Source: Hemibagrus wyckioides
Lineage: Eukaryota > Chordata > Actinopteri > Siluriformes > Bagridae
Reading direction: 5' to 3'
Assembly (NCBI RefSeq): GCF_019097595.1
Contig: NC_080713.1
Span: 13,716,199-13,780,198, forward strand
DNA: 64,000 nucleotides
Shown here piece after piece: positions 55,211-64,000 of the stretch. Positions within the stretch are counted from its first letter, which is position 1, and every line of letters starts with the position of its first letter. The notes under the pieces were generated by a model. The model saw only the letters and a list, made by a program, of their open reading frames with translations, did not search any database and was not told the DNA's origin. A program made the translations under genes and the position numbers.

Positions 55211-58200
55211 GTACATGACGTTTTAACTCAAGACTTTTGGCGGATGACGATTTTGTAAAATTTATAGACGCTCAAATTGATTTCTTTCTTGAGACAAACG
55301 AATCCCCAGAAATAAGTTATAGTATTTTATGGGATACTCTGAAATCGTATGAGGGGACAAATTATTTCATATCAAGCAGGTGTAAATAAAAAGAAATCAT
55401 CAGTGGATTACAGAAATTATGAATAAAATAAATACGATTGATCGCAGTTAACGTCATCGTCCAAGGAACTGCAAAAGGAAAGACTCCTGCATCAAGCTGA
55501 ATTTGACTCTCTGACCAGCGAGCGCGCAGAAGATCTGCACTTGAGGTCATGCCAGATTCATTATTTACATGGCGAGTGAGCCAACTGAAACAATCTGCAG
55601 CAGCTGGTTTTATAACAGCAGTCAGAAACAGGATTGGCAACACTGTTACTGATCAACAGGGAATTAATGATCAGTTTAAACTTTTCTATGAAACTCTTTA
55701 CAGTTCTGAGGTGAGTGACACTGATCGAATAGAGGATTTTTATAGTAATCTAGAATTACCATCCCTCGTGGATTCAGATAAATTTATTTTAGAAGGCAAT
55801 ATAACTGTTTTCGAGATTTGTAATGCAATCAAGAAACTAAAATCTGGAAAAGCTCCAGGTCCTGATGGCTATCCGGCTGAGTTTTACAAGTTAGCACCTC
55901 TGTTGTGTAAAGTATTTGAGGAGGCCCTTGTTTCAAATTCTCTTCCCCTATCCATGACACAGGCTGTTATATCGGTCCTTCTTAAAAAGGATAAGGATCC
56001 ATTTAAGTGTGAATCTTATCGTCCGATCAGTTTACTCTGCTGTGATTATAAGATCCTGGCTAAAGTGCTGGCAATCAGAATCGATCATGAGAAAGGTAAT
56101 TCATCCAGATCAAACTGGTTTTATTACTGGGAGGCAGCTATCTTACAATCTTCGTCGCTTATTTAATGTTATCTATTCACCCAAAAATAATATAAATCCA
56201 GAGATCTTAATATCTTTAGATGCCCACAAAGCATTTGATAGAATTGAATATGCTTATCTACTTGCAACACTTAGAAGGTTTGGCTTTGGCCCCATGTTCT
56301 GTTCTTGGATCAAAATTCTATATACTAGGCCCCAAGCATCCATTCGAACAAATAATATAATTTCTAAGTGCTTTCCTCTCTCTAGAGGGACAAGGCAGGG
56401 TTGCCCTCTGTCCCCCCTGCTCTTTGCTATTGCCATCGAGCCTCTCGCAATCCTGTTGAGGAATACAGAGGGCTTGCCTGGTATACTCAGGGAGGGATAT
56501 GAGCATAAGCTGCTGCTTTATGCAGATGATCTCCTCCTCTTCCTGTCTAATCCAGATTCCTCTATACCAAAGGCTCTTACAATTATCTCAGATTTTGGAA
56601 ATATTTCAGGATATAAAATTAATTTAACAGAGTCTTCTTTTCCCTATCAATCAAAGTGCACAACAAATGTCTTTCCAATCCTTTCCATTCTCAGTAAGCT
56701 CTGATAAATTTCTCTATCTACGTGTGAATGTAACACGCAGATATAATGATTTGTTTAATAATAACTTCAAATCAGCACTGGACAAAGCCAAGCGAGACGT
56801 GGCACGGTGGTCAAATCTACCTCTATCTTTAGCCGGGAAGATTAACTCCATTAAAATGACAATACTACCAAGATTCTTGTTTTTATTTCAGACCGTGCCT
56901 GTTTTTATTCCCAAATCATTCTTCAGAGATCTAAATAACTGTATTTCCAAGAAAGAAAGAAAGAAAATTCCATGTATTGTAAGAAAATTCCACGCATAAG
57001 AAAAGAATATCTGGAAAGGAAGAAGGAGGGTGGATTGGCAATGCCAAATTTTTTATATTACTACTGGGCAGCCAACCTATACAAATTGATTTTCTGGCTT
57101 TCTGATATGTCAAGTGATGAAGCCCCACTTTGGTTGCTGATGGAGCAACACACATGTAATCCAGTATCTCTATGTTCACTGCTATGTGCTCCAGTCCCAA
57201 TCAGCAAACATTATTCTACAAATAACCCAATTATCCGTGGATCACTCAGAATATGGTCACAGTTCAGACTTCACTTTAACAGTAAACAAGCGTTACCTTC
57301 TGCCCCTATTCTTTTGAATCCTTTGTTTCCTCCTTCCCTTATAGATTCAGCATTTCAATTGTGGTCCAGAAATGGAATTAGCTGTGTTAAAGACCTTTTC
57401 AAAGACGGCGTATTTATTTCATTTCAACAGCTAAGAACAGACTTCGAGACCCCTCAGTCTAATTTTTTTAGATACTTACAGGTCCGTAGATTCATTAAGA
57501 AACATTTCTCTCCTTCATTGAACCGGCCAGAAGGGGGCTGGATAGATGAGTTGTTAAATATGGACCCCTTTCAAAGGGGTATGATGTCCATTTTATATGA
57601 GATCATTCAAAGAACCGCCTCCCCATCTCTGGATCATATAAGAAGGCAATGGGGGGAGGAACTGGGAATGGAGATATCAGATACAGCCTGGCAGTGTGCA
57701 CTCAGTGTGCACAGAGTGTTGGTACACTCATCTTCTGTATGTATCAGACACGGACTTTTACAATTTAAGGTGCTTCATAGGCTCCATTTGTCTAGGAGCA
57801 AGCTGGCTAAAATGTATCCAGGCTCAGACTGATCTTGCCCCAGATGTGGTTTGGAACCAGCAGATCTAAGTCATATGTTCTGGGGATGCCCCAGATTAAA
57901 AGGTTTTTGGATAGACATCTTCACAACATATTCATCTATCTGTAATAAAGATATAGACCCTAATTCCCTGACTTCCATTTTTGGTGTAGTATCAGAAGAA
58001 ATGCATCTATCAGCTAATCAGTTAGAAATTATTGCCTTTTCCTCATTATTGGCTAGACGCCTGATTCTTTTCAGTTGGAAAATGGCAAGGCCACCATCTC
58101 ACAAACACTGGGTATTGGAGGTGATGTCTTATCTTAAACTTGAGCATCTTAAGTACACCATCCGAGGCTCCTCTGTGAAGTTCTATAGGGTCTGGCAGCC

Positions 58201-58240
58201 CTTCTTATCCTACATTGCATCATCATGGGCCGTTTCATAA
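55211..58240 (+). pseudogene. L1 copy 'b' ORF2 reverse transcriptase and C-terminal domain
   Basis: RT: IKKLKSGKAPGPDGYPAEFY (55831), YRPISLLCCDYKILAKVLA (56017), HPDQTGFITGRQLSYNLRRL (56106), LISLDAHKAFDRIEYAYLL (56205), PLSRGTRQGCPLSPLLFAIA (56377) and LLLYADDLLLFLSNP (56513; YADD at 56519-56530). Thumb: KRDVARWSNLPLSLAGKINS (56791). C-terminal: RYLQVRRFIKKHFSP (57469), VLHRLHLSRSKLAKMYPGSD (57770), then a Cys/His block CPRCGLEPADLSHMFWGCPR (57836-57895). Breaks at about 55370, 56085, 56700, 56960-57000 and 57830. Primes and copies RNA at the target. Confidence 0.92.
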
Positions 58241-58848
58241 TTGAACATAATTGACCCCCCCCCTTTTGTGTGTGTGTGTGGATTATCTATTTATTTACTT
58301 ATTTCTTTACTTTTTATCTTTTTATTTATTTATTCATTTATTTTTCTCTCTCTTTCCCCTCTCCCCCTTATGGGGTGTGTGTTTGTAGTTGTGGTTTGTT
58401 GTGGAATATGTGTTTTAAGAAGAATGTCATATGTTTGTGAGATTGTGATTCTTGTGCAATACTGAAAATCAATAAAAACATTTGAATAATAATAAAGTGT
58501 GGACATGAAAAATAGGGGATATAGTTAAGAATATATAGGGAAAAGTAGGGAAAATTAAATGGTGGAAATCACAAATGAAAATAACTTGAAAGTCAAGTGT
58601 CAAATATATGTCTATGTATGTATATATAAATATATATGTATATAATATAAACATATATATGTAGTATCAATATAGCAGTAAATATTATAAATAATGAAAA
58701 ATAAAATAAAATAAAAATAATAAAAATAGTAATATAATATATACAAATATAAAACTGCTATACAAACTAAATATAAAAAACAAAAACAAAAAAAATATAA
58801 AAACAAAAATATAATACACTAATATAATACAGTACAACATAGTGTATG

Positions 58849-58855
<7 letters not shown>

Positions 58856-58919
<64 letters not shown>
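58856..58919. repeat. (TA)n microsatellite
   Basis: About 32 TA units in the Rex1 3' UTR. They generate a spurious Ile/Tyr-rich frame on the minus strand. Confidence 0.97.
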
Positions 58920-58922
<3 letters not shown>

Positions 58923-59323
58923 AAAAATAGAACAATATAAATAAATATATATGTGTAGACTTTAATATATAGAAGGTACAGTATATGCATATATGTAGAT
59001 AAAAAGGTCAACTTTGAAATGGTGTAGCAAATGAATACGAATTGAATAATGAATAAATGAGTATGTACAGTGTGCATATGTAAGATAAATATATAAATAT
59101 ATTTGTAGATGTATATATAAGGCAAATATAAATGTCCAATTGGACAGGGAGTAAAGTGTCAGTGCAGTGTGCACAGAAAGATGTACGGAAAAGATGTACA
59201 GTGAGAGTGTTATTGTGTGTACAGAGTATTGCAGAGTACAAAGTAGTGCAATTATTGTATGTGCAACAATCAGCTGAGGTAGAATGTTATGTCGTGTGGG
59301 GGTAAGTCCAGAAAGTCCAGATT

Positions 59324-61024
59324 CTAGGTGTACTGGTTGAGGGCCCAAATGGCCTGTGGGAAGAAGCTCCTCCTCATTCTCTCTGTGTTCGCCTTCAAGG
59401 AACGGAAACATTTCCCTGACCTCAACAGAGAGATGAGTCCATTGTTGGGATGACTGAGGTCCTTCATAATATTCCTCGCTTTGGTCCAGCACCGCTTGCT
59501 ATATATAGTGTCCAGGTCAGGAAGCTCGGTGCGGATGGTATGCTCGGCTGATCGCACCACCCTCTGGAGAGCTTGCCTGTCCTGTTTGGTGCTGTTCCCA
59601 AACCAGGCTGTGATACTTCCCGTCAGGATGCTCTCAATGGTGCAGGTGTAGAATGTCTTTAGCACATTTGAGGGCAGTTTAAAGTCCTTCAGGCGTCTGA
59701 GCTGATAAAGATGCAGCCGGGCCTTCTTCACCAGGGTGTTAAAGTGACAGGACCATGTCAGGTCCTGCGTGATGTAAACACCTAGGTACCAGAAACTGTC
59801 CACTCTCTCCACTGGGGTCCCGTTGATAGTGAGGGGCTGGTAATTCCTCTCCTGCTTTGTGCTGAAGTCCACTATCAACTCCTTAGTCTTGCTGATTGTT
59901 TGAGGAGATTGTTGACCTGGCACCATGTCTCCAGGTTTTTAATTTCCTCTAGGTAAGCCGTCTCATTGTTATTGGAGATCAGGCCCACCACCACAGTATC
60001 GTCCGCAAACTTCACGATGTTGGTGGAGCTGGAAGTGGCCGCACAGTCAAAGGTGTACAGTGAGTACAGCAGGGAGCTCAGAACACAACCCTGGGGGGCT
60101 CCAGTGCTGAGGGTGAGTGAGGGTGAGACATGGTTGCCCACCCATACTGCCTGAGGTCTGTCTCGCAGGAAGTTGGAGATCCACCGACACAGGGATGGGC
60201 TAAGGCCCAGGATCTCCAACTTAATGGTGAGTATGGAGGCAATTATGGTGTTAAATGGTGAACTGTAGTCGACAAACAGCATTTTGACATAATTCCCCCT
60301 TCTGCTGTCCAGATGGCTCAGGGCTGCGTGATGGAGGTGTCCAATGGCGTCCTCAGTAGATCGGTTAGGACGGTACGCGAACTGTAGCGGGTCCAAGGTA
60401 TCAGGTAAGGAAGAAGTGATGAAGTCTCTGATGAGTCTTTCGAAGCACTTCATCACCACTGAGGTCAGGGCCACTGGGCGGTAGTAGTTCAGGCAGGCGG
60501 GCTGGGGTTTCTTGGGGACAGGAACAATGGTGGACCGTTTGAAGCACGTCAGGATTGTAGACTGTTCCAGGGAGAGGTTGAAGATCTCAGTGAACACAGG
60601 AGCAAGCTGGTCAGCACAGGCCTTCAGGACCTGACCCGTGATGCCATCTGGTCCTGCTGCCTTCCTGGTATTCACTCTCCTGAATGCCTTTCTCACGTCG
60701 TGCTCCGAGATGATGAACGCATTGTCCTCTCCGGCATGCTCCTCGTGTGTGCTGCCTATAGCGCTGTTAGCACTACTAACGCCGTTAGCGCTTTGAGCTG
60801 CAGCCTCGAAGCGAGCATAAAAGGTGTTTAGGCTCGTCTGCCAGAGAAGCGTCCGCATTCACCGATCTGGAAGATGGTGTTTTGTAGTCCGTCATAGTTC
60901 TTAGTCCCTGCCACAGACTCCTAGAGCCACTCACAATAGAAACTATTGTGACTCTAGTTTCTGTCCATGCGGCCCTCAGCCTGTTCCTGACGCCGGCTCG
61001 TTTCCCCCGGGGCTGCCGCTTTTT
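59324..61024 (-). pseudogene. Rex1-like LINE RT (host of L1 'b')
   Basis: Minus-strand protein. Near 61020-60965 KKRQPRGKRAGVRNRLRA, then directly SLWQGLRTMTDYKTPS, so the endonuclease domain appears deleted. The long frame 60858-59875 holds [100 protein letters not shown] and KFADDTVVVGLISNN (about 60010; FADD). After a shift near 59900 it reads ISKTKELIVDFSTKQERNY, VDSFWYLGVYITQDLTWSCH, AWFGNSTKQDRQALQRVVRS and RCWTKARNIMKDLSHP. This is the best-preserved Rex1 RT in the window. Confidence 0.9.
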
Positions 61025-61027
61025 AGT

Positions 61028-61566
61028 ACTAAAAGGCTGATCTCCATATTGTACTCTCACCTAATGTCTTTTGAAAACCATAGCCTGGATAAAATAATGT
61101 CTAGATGGGAAGCAGATCTGGGCATAAAGCTATCTGAGGCCTTTTGGAAGGAGGCACTTAAAAGGATCCACTCATCATCACCCTCTGCTAGATTATGGCT
61201 TATACAATTTAAAGTTTTGCATAGGGTCCATCTAAGTAAGGCTAGGCTTGCTGGAATATATCCTGGGTCGGATGCTTCTTGTGATCAATGCTCTCATTCT
61301 CCAGACACCCTGGTACACGTTTTGGTCTTGCTCTGGACTTAAATACTGGGCTTTGGATTTTAGGACCCTCGGAGATGCTCTTGGGGTTATGTTGAGGCCC
61401 AGTCCTTCAATAGCAATTTTGGGAACACCAGATGATGCAACAAATGCCACTTTGACTACTAGTCAGAGGGACATCATTGCTTTTACTTCTCTCCTTGCTC
61501 GTTGGAGAATTTTGTTGAGCTGGAAATGTTTCTAAAACTAGAAAAGGTCAAATTTACACTGAAGGG
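61028..61566 (+). pseudogene. L1 copy 'a' ORF2 C-terminal part
   Basis: LISILYSHLMSFENHSLDKI (61040), WEADLGIKLSEAFWKEALKR (61107), IQFKVLHRVHLSKARLAGIY (61204), SDASCDQCSHSPDTLVH (61269; Cys-Cys-His of the ORF2 knuckle), then in another frame FWSCSGLKYWALDF (61320) and TTSQRDIIAFTSLLARWRIL (61457). It parallels 57585-58110 of copy 'b' and continues beyond the solo LTR at 61934 (LSKFYLKWKPIL). Frame change near 61320. Confidence 0.9.
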
Positions 61567-61933
61567 TGTCACAGAGGCTCCTACCTCAGCCTCGCAACCA
61601 CGCCCTCAATCACTGGAATTCTGACACCACACCTGACACTCATTATCACTCACATTATTTAACACCCTTTCACCACACGAGCAGCGGCTAGTATTAACGT
61701 TACATTCGTTTCGTATATGCTACCTTCCCGTACCCTGTGGACTTTAAGCTAAAGTTCCTGCCTCGTCTCTCCCTGTGTAGACGTATCTCCTGTTCTCTAC
61801 ACGCCACTCAGATAAGACTCTAAGTTACGTTTTCAGTTCTACATCTGTTTTGCACTTTTTGGCTGCACAATAAAGGCAGTGTCACTTGACTCACTATCAG
61901 CTCTCCTGTCTCTGTTCCTGGGTCCCTGTGACA
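61567..61933 (+). mobile_element. Solo LTR in L1 'a'
   Basis: Starts TGTCACAGAGGCTCC and ends CCCTGTGACA, with TG...CA termini. AATAAAGG lies at about 61869. It is flanked by a perfect 5-bp duplication AAGGG (61562-61566 and 61934-61938). Removing it rejoins the L1 C-terminal frame (FTLKG to LSKFYLKW). 367 bp; no internal genes. Confidence 0.92.
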
Positions 61934-62279
61934 AAGGGCTTAGTAAATAAGTTTTACTTAAAATGGAAACCCATTTTGTAATACTTCAGGAATCTGAAGG
62001 AATTACCTAACAGATCATTTGTTATGTGGACACGTGTTTGTGTGTGTATGCATGTGCATGTATATATTGATCTTTGTTATTTCTTTGCCCCTTTTCTTTT
62101 ATCTTTGATGTTGCGGCTTTGTTTCACAGTTTGGCCGATTTATAATTCTATCTCTCTTTTGCTTTTTAGACATGCATGGGCTTATGTCTAAATTGTGGTG
62201 GCAGCAAATAAGGCAAATTAGTGTATCTTGTCTTCAAATGTGCAGTCCAATTCCTTCAATAAAAAATAAATAAAATCAC

Positions 62280-63140
62280 ACCTCGTTATGTCACATTGCT
62301 CAACTTTTTTGTGATTTATGAGAATTTAGAGAAATGTGTATGCAATGCACCTTTTTCACTCATCTTGGACACCACTTAAAAAATCAAGAGACTGTCAGTT
62401 GCCCTACAAAAAAGATTAAAACTTGTTTAAAAGTGCATTTTGAAAATTACCGCTGACCAGCCATGAGACACATTTGTTGAGGCTGAGACATTACAGAATG
62501 TTTCAAGCCAAGATTCAAATGACACTAACAGGGATGAGTGTGTAGATGCTGAGACTCTTGAACATAAAATTGCATCTCTTTTTATGCATTCAGTCATTAT
62601 TGCATTTTTCTAAAAGTGCTTTCAGAAATTTCTAAATTTGTAAAATTGTTGTAGAATTGAATAATATTCTGCACTTTTCTAAATGTCATTCCCTTCAAAT
62701 AATGAAAAAGGTGCTTACTAAATGAAGGAGTATTTCCTTGTAATTGAGTCAACTGAATATACATATAGAAGGACCAATAAAAATACCTTTGTTTTTGTTT
62801 CAGTCATTAAGGTTTTAGAGACTTTATGAAGACAGTCAGATTTTTCAAATAAGTTAGTGTGTAATTCAGAAGATAAGTCTGGTACAGAACTTTTCAGTAT
62901 TTCAAACTTTTGGGTGTGCAAGAAACAAGTATTTCGCTAAGTAAGTAAGTGGCTCTGGATAAAAATTCATAGAATTACGGCTGTCTGCTGGGTTGTGCTT
63001 AATCTACCAGCCACTCTACCTTGTCCTTAATTCAGCTGGCTGCCCTTGGAAAGATAGTTGATGTTAAACTGTTTGGTTGTATGCATTTCTTTATCCACTG
63101 ATCAAGGATATAAAATCTATAGAAAGGGTTTAGATATGTT
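62280..63140. other. AT-rich interval without recognised genes
   Basis: Sequence right of L1 'a'. Only short, featureless frames were seen. Confidence 0.5.
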
Positions 63141-63171
63141 TGTAAAGTGAACAGTATTTTTTGTCTCTGCA

Positions 63172-63695
63172 GATACTGTAACCCTGGGGCTCACAGCCTT
63201 GCAGGCTTTCATGAATCTTTCAATGTTGAAAGGTTTTGCAGATTTTGTTGTCTTAATCAATGCGATAGAGCAACTATTGAGCCAAGGGTTTTTCATTTGA
63301 GAACTGTACAGCAAAATACCTTTGTGGAGGAGCTTAATTTGTCCTACTTCCATCCAGTTACTGGATTTCCTCCAGATTTTTTGTATGACTTCTTTGAAGG
63401 TTTAATCCTAGTGGAATTGTGTTTATGTCTTAAAGATCTGATTAGAAAAGGAATAATTACATTTGATGGACTGAACAGCCGTATAAAATCATTCCCATAC
63501 AGGTTTTCTGGTAAGGACGGAGAGCTACAACAAATTACAAAGGCCAATTTTGCAACAGGAAGAATCCGTGGCAATGGAAGTAAAAACAGGACACGTTTAC
63601 TACCTCTTGTGATTGGGAGCACAATTCCAGAACAAAAGCCCTCATGGGAAATATCGATGGACCTTAAAGTCCAGATTACTGTGTATTCTTGTTAG
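63172..63695 (+). pseudogene. Exon-like fragment of a transposase-like protein (CACTA/EnSpm-type suspected)
   Basis: Preceded by a good acceptor (TTTTTTGTCTCTGCAG, ending about 63171), an open frame of about 170 codons reads NPGAHSLAGFHESFNVERFC (63180), RFCCLN, FHPVTGFPPDFLYDFFEGLI (63350), LDGLNSRIKSFPYRF-like (63465) and NRTRLLPLVIGSTIPEQKPS (63590). The FCRxC Cys pair, the PPDxxxDxxEG block and LLPLxIG recur in a large family of transposon-derived proteins of fish and invertebrates. I lean to CACTA/EnSpm relatives but am not sure. No stop falls within the exon; the frame ends at 63695. Confidence 0.55.
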
Positions 63696-64000
63696 GAACT
63701 ACTGGGACAATTCACTGCCAGACCACCAGAGGGGGTGCTGGCAGGTATATTGCTATACCTTGTTGAATGTCATGTGGTTATGTCATGTGTCGTGTTACCT
63801 GTTTACAATTTGCTCCTAATGTGTTGCCTTATGTATATCTGCCCTCTTGTGCCAAGTCATTGTTGTTGCATTTGGTTCCTTGGGTTTGTATTAGGTTATT
63901 ATGTTGGCTTGAAAAAGCCAACATACTGTTTTCCTATTTAAGCTTATTCTTGTTATCGTCACTATTTATTAGTCTGATTGCGTAAGCAATCATACTCTTG
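63689..64000 (+). mobile_element. Hairpin-bearing repeat running off the window
   Basis: After GACCACCAGAGGGGGTGCTGG (about 63720) the stretch contains two perfect hairpins: TATGTTGGCTT-GAAA-AAGCCAACATA at about 63899-63924 and GATTGC-GTAA-GCAATC at about 63976-63991. Paired hairpins of this style resemble the left end of element X and suggest the terminus of another Helitron-like or hairpin-ended element. Class unproven. Confidence 0.4.

Larger units (their letters stand above)
52730..58494 (+). mobile_element. Almost full-length L1/Tx1-type LINE copy 'b'
   Basis: A 5.77-kb element flanked by a perfect 15-bp duplication AAGTGTGGACATGAA (52715-52729 and 58495-58509). 5' UTR about 190 bp, ORF1, a spacer of about 650 bp, ORF2, and a 3' UTR of about 250 bp ending CAATAAAAACATTTGAATAA. 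It sits inside the 3' UTR of the minus-strand Rex1 copy. Confidence 0.95.
52614..61024 (-). mobile_element. Rex1-like LINE copy (minus), itself split by L1 'b'
   Basis: The 3' end at 52614 reads TTCAAATTCAAATTTTATTGG on the plus strand; the 5' end is near 61024. Removing 52614-61027 rejoins the L1 'a' frame without a shift. A minimal target duplication AGT lies at 52611-52613 and 61025-61027. L1 'b' occupies 52730-58494. The remaining Rex1 sequence is 52614-52729 and 58495-61024. 58510-59320 is its AT-rich 3' UTR with no gene. Confidence 0.82.
46590..62275 (+). mobile_element. L1/Tx1-type LINE copy 'a', host of a nested stack
   Basis: Parts of one plus-strand L1-type element occur in order: ORF1 (46779-47390), endonuclease (47890-48640), RT first part (49080-49524), RT second part (51433-52613) and C-terminal parts (61028-61566 and 61934-61990). 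The 3' tail is AAAAAATAAATAAAA at about 62260. Interruptions: 49525-51430 (Rex1 plus Tc1), 52614-61024 (Rex1 with L1 'b' inside) and 61567-61933 (solo LTR). Without the interruptions it would be about 5.0-5.5 kb. The outer target duplication was not found. Confidence 0.85.

Noticed and set aside
58612..59125. Ile/Tyr-rich open frames
   Set aside because: Translation of the (TA)n and AT-rich Rex1 3' UTR.

Overview
The window reads as vertebrate, almost certainly teleost fish, genomic DNA made nearly entirely of transposable elements. Evidence: L2-like and Rex1-like non-LTR retrotransposons, an RTE-clade element, Tx1/L1-type LINEs, two kinds of Ty3/gypsy element, several Tc1/mariner copies and a Helitron-like (Helentron-type) replicon, plus (GA)n, (TATC)n and (AT)n microsatellites and splice-like signals. 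No conserved single-copy host gene was recognised. Almost every coding stretch is broken by stops or frameshifts. An ostariophysan fish (catfish/cyprinid type) is a guess from the repeat flavour only.

Layout. 1-330: remnant of a Ty3/gypsy pol (minus). 395-1320: L2-like reverse transcriptase (RT) remnant (plus). 1322-3700: Rex1-like LINE (minus), split by an L2-type 3' tail at 2855-3439. About 3940-10531: Ty3/gypsy element A (gag, protease, RT/RNase H, integrase), its integrase split by a 385-bp insert and its 3' LTR split by a near-complete RTE element (10549-13637, 17-bp target duplication). 13755-14119: Tc1 transposase fragment.

14120-35510: inferred giant element X. Its left and right arms are repeated, without the middle, in a shorter derivative Y (35511 to about 38965) that lies head-to-tail behind it. 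Inside X, on the minus strand from high to low coordinates: a CpG-rich promoter-like segment, a herpesvirus-tegument-like (C76-type) cysteine protease domain, an OTU protease, a basic region with 18-residue tandem repeats, a DUF6570-like region, a Helitron HUH Rep domain, a Pif1-type helicase and an AP-type endonuclease. X also carries a three-exon minus-strand gene of unknown function (30021-30549) and a two-exon SGNH hydrolase-like gene (33517-34310, plus). A solo LTR and a near-complete Tc1 element have inserted inside X. Another Tc1-like element (37596-38837) sits in Y.

38966-41329: no recognisable genes. 41335-45660: Ty3/gypsy element B with a 308-bp 5' LTR, a truncated 3' LTR and CAATG target duplications. 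46030-46225: RTE fragment. About 46590-62275: a nested stack. L1 copy 'a' is interrupted by a Rex1 copy fused to a truncated Tc1 (49525-51430), by a minus-strand Rex1 (52614-61024) that itself contains an almost full-length L1 copy 'b' (52730-58494, 15-bp target duplication), and by a solo LTR (61567-61933). 63172-63695: exon-like fragment of a transposase-like gene. 63690-64000: hairpin-rich sequence running off the window.

How the genes would work together: in X the HUH nuclease and helicase would nick and unwind DNA for rolling-circle-type transposition, with the endonuclease as an accessory. The two protease domains look like deubiquitinases and may act on host ubiquitin signalling (inference). 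The retroelements are typical copy-and-paste cassettes, now inactive.
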